A DNA stretch of 64,000 nt from Branchiostoma floridae (lineage: Eukaryota > Chordata > Leptocardii > Amphioxiformes > Branchiostomatidae): positions 10,846,944 through 10,910,943 of the forward strand of contig NC_049992.1 in the NCBI RefSeq assembly GCF_000003815.2. Reading direction: 5' to 3'. The position numbers and the translations under genes are program-made. Position 1 is the first letter of the stretch. Each line of letters starts with the position of its first letter. Below the pieces are notes generated by a model. The model had not been told where the DNA came from. It searched no databases and saw nothing but the letters and a program-made list of their open reading frames with translations. Of this stretch, positions 52,101 through 60,926 are shown piece by piece.

Positions 52101-55100
52101 TCACTCTTTTGCAGGTGGATCTTGACAGTGCACGACGAGACTTTGAGGATGGGATCGAACAGTACAAGCAAGAACAAGCCGCGAAGGCCGCCTTTGGCTT
52201 CCTCAGGGCCATCTTATCAATCTTCACGTTAGGTGCTCAACCCCCCGAGGACGACTCAGTCGAGGACATACAAGAGCTGATCGGTGCAGTGGTCGACATT
52301 GCCAACACCATCCAAGAGCTGTCGGGCCTGTTTGACGATCTTGCCGACTTCGACGCACTTCTCGACGAAACCATGGCGGCAGTTGAAGACTTGGCGCTAG
52401 CGGAGTACGAGAACTACATCCTGGATGTCCAACATGCCGCAGACCTGCACGTGTCGCTGGTGGAGTGGGGGAACCTGAAGGTCGCCGCTGATGTGCTGCT
52501 CGGTCACGGCAACGTGCAGAAGATCAGGGGCTCCGGGAAGTACCGCCGGGCGCTGTCGGACACTAGCCAATGGGGGAAGGCCGTGAGTGAGCAGACCATC
52601 GCGCTGGCGCAGATGATGGTGCAGTACCAGAGCGGGCAGCGGTGGCTGAAGGCGTCTGAGCGGGAGAGGGACCGCATCCAGGCGCAGATCTCTCTGGACG
52701 AAAGTCGTCGGGAGATCAGTCTCGAGACAGAAGCTGCGGCCGGGATGCAAGCCTTCCAGGCATGTTTACTTGTAAAGCTTAGCATTTCGCGCTCACACAA
52801 CACATTCTAATATGACTCACCTTAATGTAATACGACATGTTTTACAACAACTTACATGATTCTTCAATAAATGTATACATCACTCTTCTCTACCAATACC
52901 CTAGTTACTGGTGATAACGGTTTTATGTTCTGTATTTTCCAGGTCAAACTTGGCATGAACAACATCCTGTTGGACTACTGTGGATCGTACTTCTACTTCC
53001 AGTTCCGGCAGTGCGGCAGTAGCTACAGACCCAGCCTCAGTGACGACATGCTCACTCTGCTCCAAAAGGTACAAAAAAAGACCCATTTAGAACATTTTCT
53101 AATTAGTTAATGAACAGTACTACATTTGATATCTACATTTAAAGACTAACCGGCCCTGACTTCGTCAACAGCACCAATCACTTCCTGCCAGACCGTGAGA
53201 CCAAATTTCGACCCGGGCCAAGTAATCTTCCCATCCTGTCAGTCTCTGGTTACACCATGTTACTCCTCAAATCATGCATCCCAACTGGATTTGAATTACT
53301 ACAGACACACACCAACACAAGCAAACATACCTGCAAGTTTGTATTGATCCTGCCTTTGTTAACTGATCAATATGCTTTATTATCATTCAAGTTTTAACCA
53401 ATCAGACTTGTGGTTCCCCATTATCAGATCAACAATGCCAACCGTGATGCCCAGGCCAGCTTAGGCAGTTTCACCAGAGTACCACAACCCTTTGACGATA
53501 TCCAGATCCATCTGTCTGACTCGGTAAGACTTAGTTACAACTTTGTAAGTTTTAGATGCAACTTTGCTGTAATGATTATGGCATAGCACTACGGTTAAAA
53601 AAAAAAGCACTCTCCTAGTTTTTGAAAATTTGTATATAACCGGTACTAACAAGGCTTAGGGTACAAGGTCACGGGCAGACATTATAGCAACTTCACCTTT
53701 AACTTTGAATTCATAGTCTAATCTCTAATAAAGAGATAATATAGCCTTATAGCGTCACCTACGGAAGACAAATTAATGGAATGTTGGCAATAACGTTTTG
53801 GTAAGCAAACCTCACATCGAAATAACGGTATGTTCTTAAGTTTCAAGGTTGAGTTGACATTATCTATCGTCGATGTGGGTTAGACATCCAGTTAATAAGA
53901 TACACCAAAAAGTAGTTACTCAAGCAACTGGATATGGTTTTGGAATCAGTCATACGTTTCAACTGGACATCATCTATCTTTTATGAAGCATTTTAAGTCT
54001 AAAGACAAGGAATAAACATAACTTTTGCATATCTATATAACATATTAATTTTGCTTTCTAGATCAACGCAGATGACTGCCAGGGTATCGACAGCTGCCCC
54101 ATCGACCAGCTGAAAGAGACTGGTTCCCTCAGCTTCACCTTGGACCTGAGTAACCCCACCTTCAGCGGGTGGGACCGTGTGAGAATTGAGCGAGTCCGGG
54201 CATATATCAGAGGTATGTCAGTGATCATTCCTGCTGATGATATGCTTCTTATACAAGTGTTTGGATCCATATTAGGCTTGGGATGCAAAGCAACAGAATA
54301 TATTTTCAATACAATGTTGAGATCTAGATTGCAATTTGGCAGAACAAGTGATTCTACAGGTAGACACCACAATCAGTCAACAGAAACTCTTTCAGCTGAT
54401 TTTCTTTTACAAGATAAGTGCTGTTTGTATTGATTGAATGGCTGCCTGTACTGTCAAAGATGCTGGCAAAGATCTATGCCAACAGACTTCAATTTTGATT
54501 TCTAACGGTGGAATTGCCATGTCTGTACCCTAACATACATTTTTTAAAATCATCTTACTCCCAACAGGGGCCGACAACACCGGCAGCCACCTGCGCGTTT
54601 CCATCAGCAACAGCGGGGAGTTTCTGGATCGGTACCAGGGCACGGACTACGAGTTCGCCAGCCTGCCTGTCAAGAGGAGGTTTGAGTACAACCCTAATGG
54701 TGAGTCATGTTCAAACTCTCAAGGTACAAGGAAACATAACAAAGGACCAATAAATGATTCGCTACACTTGTATCATGCACTACTCTTGATATGTTTAAGA
54801 CAGGGTTGGCCAGTTACCTTGACCTCCCTGCCCAAACCAAGCTTTAGGGCCCCTTTTTGCACCTACTAGTGTGGCTGTTGTACATATAATTCTCTTTTTT
54901 TTTTCGTTCATTTGTTTCACGCACCACCACCTGTCACACAAGCTGCACCTTGGTTCCCAGGACACAATGTGCCCTGAGACCCTTTGTCCTGTATTATGTA
55001 GAAGTACAAGTACTCTAGCAAGCGTTTTCCTACAGATAGCGCTAGCCACACAGATATTCAAATTTTTCATGATCCAGCAATAAGCTGGTTCATAGTGTGA

Positions 55101-55712
55101 AGTGTTCATGAACAGTAAGATGCATTGTGGGTAACATGTCAAAGTTGAGGGCTCCTGGCCATAGTATTGCCAGGGTCCTTCAACTTTGATTACACACAAT
55201 CCATCGCCCTGCACATATTTAGTACATGTAAATGCATTAAAGTTTGCGGGGATTTGATTTCGCGGTAGCGGGAAAAGGGACTTTTCGCAGTGGATTTAAG
55301 TTCACTGTAACACTACAGATGGCAGTCTAATACCATAATAGAAAAATGTTCGCAGTGGTTTTAAGTTCCCGGTAAAGTGGTCACCGCAAATACCGCGAAC
55401 ATTAATCCACTGCGAACATTTCTGCATTTAAAGTACCTCAAACCATATGCTAGCTTGTAACTAGCCCCTCCCCCTTTCAACCTAGGTCTTCCTGGAAGTG
55501 ACATCATCGTGGATGGTGAAGTCCACCAGAGTTTCACAGGTTACTTCTTCCAGACCACTCCCTTCACCACCTGGATCATCCAGCTCCAGCCCAGTCTGAA
55601 CCCAGGCCTGGACCTCAGCGGGGTCACACGTGTCGAGATCCACTTCAAGGGCAGCGTGGTGACAAACTACAGGGGAGTGGAGGTCCCCAAAAGCCTGGTC
55701 ATAAACCTGTGA
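40131..55712 (+). CDS. secreted PAN-LRR protein with large helical C-terminal region (22 exons)
   Basis: Complete model, 1203 residues. Coding exons: 40131-40188, 41431-41578, 42057-42272, 42614-42723, 43320-43476, 43908-43996, 44278-44421, 45030-45150, 46162-46233, 46361-46432, 46956-47027, 48270-48536, 48759-48921, 49374-49634, 50412-50492, 50921-51124, 52115-52759, 52943-53068, 53428-53523, 54062-54212, 54568-54699, 55486-55712. Phases agree at all 21 junctions and the frame ends in TGA. The ATG follows CATTCACAG|GAGGA, an acceptor, so a 5'UTR intron is likely. Residues 1-17 are a signal peptide (MMLCLTVLLGVLALSEA). Then come three PAN/apple-like repeats (about 20-259), a WR..RCG cysteine module (260-307), an LRR N-cap (308-347), three 24-residue LRRs (348-419) and a 780-residue region of unknown fold. 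No C-terminal membrane segment or GPI signal is visible, so it should be soluble and extracellular. The GC donor of exon 17 is ambiguous. Overall function unknown; PAN and LRR modules suggest binding to glycans or proteins. Confidence 0.85.
41311..41436 (+). repeat. two-copy tandem duplication across the exon 2 acceptor
   Basis: Copy 1 (41311-41372) and copy 2 (41373-41436) share CCATGTGAATAAGAAAT, ACTCT..CC.TATCAGTA and a CTGTAC..AGATGCC end. Copy 2 supplies the exon 2 splice acceptor (CTGTACAG|ATGCC). Copy 1 has the matching but changed CTGTACGTAG|ATGCC. Confidence 0.8.
42757..43015 (-). repeat. SINE in intron 4 (minus orientation)
   Basis: Shares with 44545-44775 the segment AATAGCCTTTTT.AGCC/GCTTTGGG.ATTGG at the plus-strand left end, and CCCATTTTTGCAACTGGGTGGAGTCA in the middle, a pattern of deuterostome SINE bodies. 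The right end (CTCGAACACGCG...) corresponds to a decayed tRNA-like head on the minus strand. Confidence 0.6.
43578..43688. repeat. palindrome related to MITE family C (intron 5)
   Basis: The ends TTTACCGGTACTATAAGACAGTA and TACTGTCTTATGCCACCGGTAAA are near reverse complements. The TACT.TCTTATG.CACCGG core matches the inner ends of the family C copies. Confidence 0.65.
44278..44421 (+). other. cysteine-rich WR..RCG module (exon 7)
   Basis: A single phase 1-1 exon encodes WRTDGRCGHGYSADLATPAE, then C, PDGDYCC, C, C with six cysteines in about 47 residues, ending GADYR. I recall similar WRsDgRCG...P..CdPdg..CC modules in amphioxus and other marine invertebrate secreted proteins, often next to LRRs. 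No specific binding role is known to me. The symmetrical 1-1 phase makes it a shuffle-ready module. Confidence 0.55.
44545..44775 (-). repeat. SINE in intron 7 (minus orientation)
   Basis: Same family as 42757-43015. Read on the minus strand it begins GGGGTCGAGTGGCGTACTAG, a decayed tRNA A-box region, and continues through TCAGGACAAGTGATCCCAGA to a GCCTAAAAAGGCTATGGGG tail. Confidence 0.6.
45030..47027 (+). other. LRR N-cap and three leucine-rich repeats (exons 8-11)
   Basis: Exon 8 encodes RCG..ECTCSSSDKRVSCNSR, then LTSVDFFVPRSTRYL, a classic LRRNT cap. Exons 9, 10 and 11 are each exactly 72 bp, phase 2-2, and each encodes one 24-residue repeat of the LxLxxNxLxxLPxxxxxxLxxLxx type. The donors ATT|GTAAGC, ATT|GTAAGC and CTT|GTAAGT are almost identical. 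Only three repeats are present and no LRRCT cap follows, so the solenoid probably packs directly on the next domain. Confidence 0.85.
45179..45344. repeat. MITE family C copy 2 (intron 8)
   Basis: TAATCTCTAGACAGATTTAC..GCATAAGATAG on the left and CTATCTTATGATACCGTAGGATCTGCTTGGAGATTA on the right (given in two parts: CTATCTTATGATACC and GTAGGATCTGCTTGGAGATT). It starts less than 30 bases after the exon 8 donor. Confidence 0.75.
47247..47465. repeat. MITE family A copy 3 (intron 11, inverted)
   Basis: Starts ACTGTAAATGCAGAAATGTT and ends CTTAAAAACATTTACAGT. It is the reverse orientation of the copy at 8411, with the internal CCGCGAA/TTCGCGG blocks conserved. Confidence 0.85.
47994..48217. repeat. 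MITE family B copy 2 (intron 11, inverted)
   Basis: The termini GGTGGACTCTCACTAC and GTAGTGAGAGTCCACC are perfect inverted repeats. The interior CGGAAGAAAATTCGTTCTTT is the reverse complement of copy 1 at 19609. It ends about 50 bases before exon 12, at the edge of the branch-point region. Confidence 0.85.
48270..49634 (+). other. beta-rich linker domain after the LRRs (exons 12-14)
   Basis: Residues about 420-650. Exon 12 has three cysteines in the order C-(5)-C-(3)-C, then alternating hydrophobic strands such as KKLYFDLSEL and VTIYADTVVTSVGVSFNF. Exon 13 ends the strand run and exon 14 has more helical sequence with two cysteines. The I.AD.V..S.VS....L.I.AR rhythm is seen in the strand-rich starts of several large unannotated secreted proteins, in my recollection. 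No named family assigned. Confidence 0.4.
49866..50150 (+). repeat. tRNA-derived SINE (intron 14)
   Basis: A-box-like GTGTGGCGCAACGGCTAGAG and B-box-like TTAGTTCGATACTCG lie about 40 bases apart, followed by an unrelated body and a 3' end GGCGTTTAAAGGCTTTAGCTTAA. The tRNA cloverleaf does not close, so it is not a functional tRNA gene. Confidence 0.6.
50412..52759 (+). other. helical/coiled-coil domain with one hydrophobic segment (exons 15-17)
   Basis: Residues about 651-960, with no cysteines. Exon 16 is heptad-rich and highly charged (EQDLADLEQEIERTKQT). Exon 17 has a further charged helix, then at about residues 770-786 an unbroken non-polar stretch (AAFGFLRAILSIFTLG), then more long amphipathic helices. 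A long helical bundle broken by a single hydrophobic hairpin-like segment is also the layout of several alpha-helical membrane-active proteins. That is only a topological resemblance, and a structural or scaffold role is equally possible. Confidence 0.45.
51261..51838 (+). mobile_element. deleted mariner element (non-autonomous) in intron 16
   Basis: A 578-bp element flanked by TA duplications (51259-51260 and 51839-51840). The inverted ends of about 36 bp begin CGAGGGGCATTCAATAAGTA and are nearly identical. From ATG at 51444 the frame encodes the N-terminal HTH of a mariner transposase: MEQVECRAVIRFLYLKGHTP, then the APSYDLVKRW and RPGRPS motifs. After about 75 codons it jumps, in a different frame, to sequence matching the transposase C-terminal end (LGGSYVEKD). 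The catalytic DD(34)D region is missing, so it cannot mobilise itself. The near-perfect ends suggest it is fairly young. Confidence 0.9.
55139..55189. repeat. 51-nt perfect-looking hairpin in intron 21
   Basis: TCAAAGTTGAGGGCTCCTGG C, a 9-nt loop (CATAGTATT), then GCCAGGGTCCTTCAACTTTG A. The 21-bp arms pair at 18 positions with G-U possible at others. The size resembles a small hairpin RNA precursor, but no expression evidence exists and it may be a transposon remnant. Confidence 0.5.
55223..55435. repeat. MITE family A copy 4 (intron 21)
   Basis: Same orientation as the copy at 8411: ACATGTAAATGCATTAAAGT, GATTTCGCGGTAGCGGGAAA, and an end at GAACATTTCTGCATTTAAAG. Several CG sites have changed to CA or TG, as expected from methylated CpG decay. 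Confidence 0.85.
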
Positions 55713-55927
55713 GGCTAGAACTCACACCCAAGCAGGGCTGACAGAAGATTAAGATTGATGTGAAAGAAAATAAGCCATTATGATATCTTGATATTACACT
55801 CATATGGACATAATTTGGTGAAGTCTTTCTGATTCTTTGTACTTATTGGCATATCCTTCTTTGCAAAGTCATGACAGGTTTCTATTTCACCTCAAGAGAA
55901 TTCAGCACTTATGTCTGACAGTGCTTG

Positions 55928-55958
<31 letters not shown>

Positions 55959-56808
55959 GTGTTTCCAAAGGGAGTGATGCCTGTCATCTCCTGACTTTGT
56001 CTGTGGTAAAGGTCATAAAGGAGAAGAAGTGAGGCTGTCACAACATTTTACCAAGAATATCTATTTGCAGTATTTTCTTTAAGCATGAAAGGAACTCCAA
56101 CCTCATCTCAATTAGACTTAATAACTGACCAATTGCATACATGCTAAGGCCTTATATATACACGTGTGTACATATACTGCAAATGCACAAAAGCATATCA
56201 ATATGGTAGCAATACAATGATAATAATAATATCAATACAGAGATTGAAACTTCATGGGCATTCTTCACACAAAACAAAGTATGCTTCAAAATTCTTACGC
56301 GTATGGTATAATAAGCTACATTACCAACGCTCGTCTTTTCAAAATTTCACATCTGATCATGATATAATACCACATTGACTGTTTTTTTACCACCTCAGTG
56401 GTTTTAACCTTCGTTATTCTGTGTTATTCATTACATACAAAACAATCTAGGTTTGAAGTAGCAGTTTGCCTGCTGGAAAATATTGCACTTGCAAGGAGAA
56501 GCAATTTTTCTTTTTCACCATGATCCATACAGATATACTTACAGATATACCTACTAGCACACTACCCTCTATATACTTATAGCCTATTGCTACCTAAGAC
56601 TATGGTAAAGAATGGTTGTGGCAATAACTCTATATATGGGGAATACATACCAAGCAAGGCAATGACTGTCTACAGATATACTCAGAGATGGTAGTGAGTC
56701 AGAAAGGCAGGGCAGCTAGAAAATCATCCAAACATCTGCTTGGAGATAAATAGTACCCAAAGTACCACCATTACAAGTACCACTGATACAAGGGCTGAAT
56801 TCATCTCC
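55713..56808. other. intergenic tail-to-tail spacer
   Basis: Holds the 3'UTRs of two convergent genes. A TGTC microsatellite lies at about 55925-55960. No canonical AATAAA was found close to either stop codon, so the polyadenylation sites are not assigned. No further coding was seen. Confidence 0.6.
55925..55960 (+). repeat. TGTC microsatellite
   Basis: Repeated CTGT units with one TTTG interruption, in the 3' flank of the PAN-LRR gene. Confidence 0.85.
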
Positions 56809-58900
56809 TTATATGGCACCCTGGCAGTGTTGTGGCTGCAGTGGTACCAAGCCAGAGTAGAAGTGGTAGTACCCCCACAGTACCATCGGTACCACTGACA
56901 ACATGGCTGCCAACCATGGGCTCCAGCCTCCAGTGGAAGGCCTTAAGAAATAAAAAAAATACCCGTAAAAATCTTATCATCTCTAAAAAAAAGTAAATGC
57001 CAGGAAAAACCAACAAATTCAATCCAAGATATGTATTTTTGTAGTACATGTAATACAGTGCTGTGTATCTTTCAACACTCCTTCAACTTTTAAGTAACAC
57101 TAACCGTTTGAAGAACAAGGTGACAAAAATTATTGGGAGTGATACCTCTGTAGTAGTACGTACCTCTGGGTTGTGATAAGCAGCCACGCAATCACAAGCA
57201 GCAGACCTCCAAACTCCCTGGAGAAGAAAAAGAACAACAAAGCTCAATAATGCAATGCCAAATTAATGGTACTGTAGTTAGATACTGGCCATTTTGATAC
57301 AGATACCAAAATGACTGTAAAGTAACAATCAGTAAATATGATATGAACAATGCAGATGAAAAACAGTTTCATTTCCTAACATGCATGTGTCTCCCTGTCC
57401 CACTGCTTACCTGCCCTCCTCACTGTTCAACAAGTGTGCCAGCTGCAGTGATGTCATGTCAGACAGGAGCTTCCCAGCTGCTGCTACACACAGCAACAGG
57501 TGGGCACCTGCCAGCACCTGCACAGGGCTTTTCTCTAGGAATGTGCAACAATCGCAGAAAAGTAAACCATAGCCAGTGAAAGTAAGGAAACTACCTTTTA
57601 AGCAGTTGCACTTCCTTCCTGACATTGTTCTAAAGCCATTGCTATTATTGAAATTTACTAGTACATCATCATCAGGTATCAACCAGTATTTAGCTTTACT
57701 CGTATGTAAACAGTTAGAAAATAGCATTCACTGTTGATGTTTATGCATCATTGAAAACTATATTCAATGTTATACAAAGTTATGACAAAGATAAAATAAA
57801 CTGAACATCCTTCTGCATCACCAACTAAAGCTGCTAGGAGGCCTGGTCACAGTTTAATAACATTTGTGCAAATACGGTAAACCCTTGCTAAAATATAATG
57901 TAAGTACTGTAGTAGTACAATTTTCACATACACAGTAACCAAAGGCAATACCTAGATGTATTTCATCGGATTAAAAGTTTAAGGGATCATGATATCCACC
58001 TGAGTCCTCTGACAAAGCAATGGTCAGACACACCACTACAGGGACTCCATAGGCAACCTGAGAGACAAAAGTCAGAACACATTATGACAGCAAAAATTTA
58101 AAAAATAAAGTTTTATATACAAACGTCAAATCTTTTGACAGTGAAACAACCAGAGCGGCAAGTAGAATAGAAAGAAACAACATGCCACCACCCGGTATCG
58201 AACATTGGCCGGCAGATCACAAATCGAACGTGCAAACCGTTCAACCAAAAGGCTTAAAGCCGTTAGGCGTCTTTGGTTTGGCAGTCCTTGAACACCACTG
58301 TTACAACTCTCTCAACCTGAGAGACAAAAATCAATATAAGACTTACAGTTTTACATACTAAGATTAAACCTTGTAACATATGGGTTCCCCTCTAGGACTT
58401 TCTCTTCGTGACAAATTTTAATAGCAGTGCCCTTGTTCTAATAGATTGACAACAAACAAACAAGTTTATATAATAACATTTAACATCTTACCATCCAAAG
58501 CTCTGGATCTGGGTCGTTTTTCTGTAAAGTAATTCAAGACAAGGCAAATTCAATGACTTAGACTATATAACTGGTATTAAAATCATACATTTGTTGCATG
58601 CTCAAGTTCACTCATTTTACACCTTTAAAACATTATACCCATGTCCTTCAAAACGAAATTTAAGTTCACGGCCAATCACACTTAATAAGTCGATGCTTTC
58701 TTCCTTTCTATTGGATATAACTTACATGTAACATACATATGCATAACGTTAGACACAGCTGGCACAACCATTACTTACTAACTAACGTTAAAAGTATAGT
58801 TACAAGTTTCGTCAGACAAAATTACCTGGACATAAGTTGCCAATCCAAAGAAAGTGGCAAATACAAAGTTAGCTGCACGCCACAGTGCCTTCTGAATCAT
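56809..58900 (-). CDS. TMEM220: transmembrane protein 220 homologue
   Basis: A complete minus-strand gene. Exons: 58900-58826, 58521-58492, 58057-58000, 57534-57411, 57217-57164, 56941-56809, giving 474 bp and 157 residues, close to the roughly 160 of the human protein. Phases (0, 0, 1, 2, 2) agree at every junction and all donors are GT. It starts MIQKALWRAANFVFATFFG, matching the family's ALWRa...a.FF.LA..VQ start. The invariant NDPDPELW follows in exon 2, then SEEGRE and a GG motif after the fourth helix. Hydrophobic spans lie at about 8-24, 36-50, 60-79, 98-111 and 122-140. TMEM220 is a multi-pass membrane protein whose molecular role is not well defined. It lies tail-to-tail with the PAN-LRR gene. 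The upstream YY1-type motif suggests housekeeping-style expression. Confidence 0.92.
58140..58330 (-). repeat. tRNA-like SINE fragment (TMEM220 intron 2)
   Basis: On the minus strand an A-box-like TGGTTGAACGGTTTGCACG is followed by a B-box-like TGTTCGATACCGGG. The 3' body is short and decayed. Confidence 0.5.
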
Positions 58901-59031
58901 TATGTCACTTCTATGCTACACCAAATTGGTCTTAAAACCACGAAATCCTGAAGTTTTGGTCCAAAACCTGTTTGCAATCCTCCTTCTGCTTAGTTTGACT
59001 GACCTTTGACATCTCCCACTATGCAAAGCTA

Positions 59032-59043
59032 CAAGATGGCGGC
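59032..59043. promoter_or_regulatory. YY1-type promoter motif (CAAGATGGCGGC)
   Basis: CAAGATGGCGGC is the classic YY1 site found at or just downstream of transcription starts of housekeeping genes. It lies 132 bases upstream of the TMEM220 ATG and 27 bases upstream of a possible plus-strand first exon, so it may be part of a shared bidirectional promoter. Confidence 0.6.
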
Positions 59044-59069
59044 GCCCTGCTGAAAAAAATCGACGCGGC

Positions 59070-59116
59070 ATGGTTTCAACTTCAAGAGTTCCGTTAAAGC
59101 TTCCCGTAAAAGCTAT
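59070..59116 (+). CDS. possible first coding exon of a head-to-head gene
   Basis: ATG at 59070 in a GC-rich context (GACGCGGCATGG) opens MVSTSRVPLKLPVKA and runs to a strong donor, GCTAT|GTAAGT, at 59116/59117 (phase 2). Without splicing the frame meets TAA at once. The basic, hydroxylated start could be a mitochondrial presequence. The start of small LYR-motif proteins such as LYRM2 has a similar look, but no second exon was found in the window, so no name is given. Confidence 0.25.
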
Positions 59117-59744
59117 GTAAGTTTCTATGAACTTATTACAGACTTAAAGATTTTGGTAAGCACTGGAACCTTATGTGCGGCTGCAAATGCAAAGCATAGC
59201 GTTGTATTCGGGCCAAGCGTAGGCTAAGTGGGGAGGTGGGCACGCGTCTGCACGATTCGTCCAAAGTTTACGGCAAGTTTAGCTAAGATTTGTATCCAGG
59301 GGCTAAGTTATAATAAATTTGAGCATATTAAAGCTATGATAACGTGGATTGCAGGTCACTTATTAACTAGGGACCAGAAGTAGCCAGGGACGTTAGTCAC
59401 AGATATATAATATAGATATATAACCCTGGGAAACCAGCTCGAGAAGCTTCGCCCTCCCGCCTCTATGCACCCGCCCCACTACCAGCTGGCCCCACTTACA
59501 CCGGTCCCCAACTAGACAGACTACTATAGACGACGCACAAAGATTTTGGGGCCCTAAGGGTATGCATGGGGGTTGGCCCTGATGAAATTCAAAGCTGAAA
59601 GTTTAATATATAATAAAATTGGTAGCCGGCAAATTCCAGCTCAGTTTGCATTGGACAGAATGCAGCAGTTTTATGGGGGTGGGGTGGAATGGGCCGTTCC
59701 AAAAAAAAAAAATAGAGGGGGGGTTGACGACACCAAAATTTGCT

Positions 59745-60157
59745 TCCGACCCCTAGAGTCCAGCTGTCCAGTCCAAATGCTTCGACCCCTAGGGTCCGGG
59801 TCCAAAATACTACGACCCCTAGAGTCCAGCTGTCCAGTCCAAATGCTTCGACCCCTTGAGTCCAAGTCCAAAATACTACGACCCCCTAGAGTCCAGCTGT
59901 CCAGTCCAAATGCTTCGACCCCTTGAGTCCAAGTCCAAAATACTACGACCCCCTAGAGTCCAACTGTCCAGTCCAAATGCTTCGACCCCCTTGAGTCCAA
60001 GTCCAAATACTACGACCCCTAGAGTCCAGCTGTCCAGTCCAAAAGCTTCGACCCCCTAGAGTCCAACTGTCCAGTCCAAATGCTTCAAACCCCTGAGTCC
60101 AGTCCAAAATACTACGATCCCCTAGAGTCCAACTGTCCAGTCCAAAATATTACGACC
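59745..60157 (+). repeat. 66-bp minisatellite, about six units
   Basis: Units start with CGACCCC(C)TAGAGTCC at 59748, 59813, 59879, 59946 and 60013, so the period is 65-67 bp, followed by decayed copies. Each unit is itself built from two related halves: TAGAGTCCAGCTGTCCAGTCCAAATGCTT-like (given in parts TAGAGTCCAGCTGTCC and AGTCCAAATGCTT) and CTTGAGTCCAAGTCCAAAATACTA-like. Confidence 0.9.
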
Positions 60158-60926
60158 GAAGTCCTGCTTTCCCTCGCCTAATACTTTGAAAATTTTCGTC
60201 TTAGTGTTGGCTTTGCGGTGGAGAGGTCATTGTTTTTTAATGTGAACGCTCCAATCGGCTTGGATTTTCACTGATCCAGCTCATTTGCAATCCATGCTTG
60301 AGAGGTAGTTTGAGACACTTGCGAACAAATCGGCTTGGCTCAAACCCTGAATGTGAACGCAACGTGGACAGATTCTATGCAAATTTTCCCCCAGTTGGAG
60401 GTTGTATGTCCAGGTCAAAGTTTGCGTAGTTCGGGACCCATACCACATGCCACGCTGACAAGTTTGCTCACTTAACTTATTCTTGTGCCTATCGATAATG
60501 CCTGGAAAGAAAAAAATGCTTTATAGGGTCAAGGCAAGTGGAATCGGAAGCAAACAATTAAGCTTTTGATCGCGCTTTGGAGGAGAGAGGAAATGCATGA
60601 AGCACAGAGCAAACTAGAAAAATGCACGAAAAAACAAGGACATCTTTGACTTGAGCAGAAGATCTCTCTCTTTGCCAACATATATTATGTTAGTTAGGTC
60701 ATGACCCTAAATTACCTGGGTTTGAGAAAACCTACAATGTTGTACGAAAGTATAAAAGTATTTAAGTCCAGGTACCAGGGAATCGCAATCAGCTTGTATC
60801 TAAACAGGGTCTTAGATAAAACTTTCAGTTCATCACTCCTCCTATCAACAGCCCCCCCATCGTGCATCAAATGACTGCTGGTTTACACTTGGATGCAAAG
60901 GATTTGCAGTTTACCCTTCTTGAAGA

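Larger units (their letters stand above)
52943..55712 (+). other. C-terminal beta-rich region (exons 18-22)
   Basis: Residues about 961-1203. Exon 18 carries two cysteines among aromatic residues (YCGSYFYFQFRQCG). Exon 20 has a C.....C pair, then a strand-rich segment with SGWDRVRIERVRAYIRG. Exon 21 continues with LRVSISNSGEFLDRY and exon 22 ends in alternating polar/hydrophobic strands with no membrane anchor. The sequence pattern suggests a beta-sandwich, perhaps ligand-binding, but no family is assigned. Confidence 0.4.

Noticed and set aside
52397-52803. Two minus-strand frames over exon 17
   Set aside because: Shadows of the plus-strand coding exon, whose splice phases are fully consistent.
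59573-60059. Repetitive open frames rich in Pro, Ser and Leu
   Set aside because: They arise from the 66-bp minisatellite, whose unit length varies between 65 and 67, so no frame is maintained.
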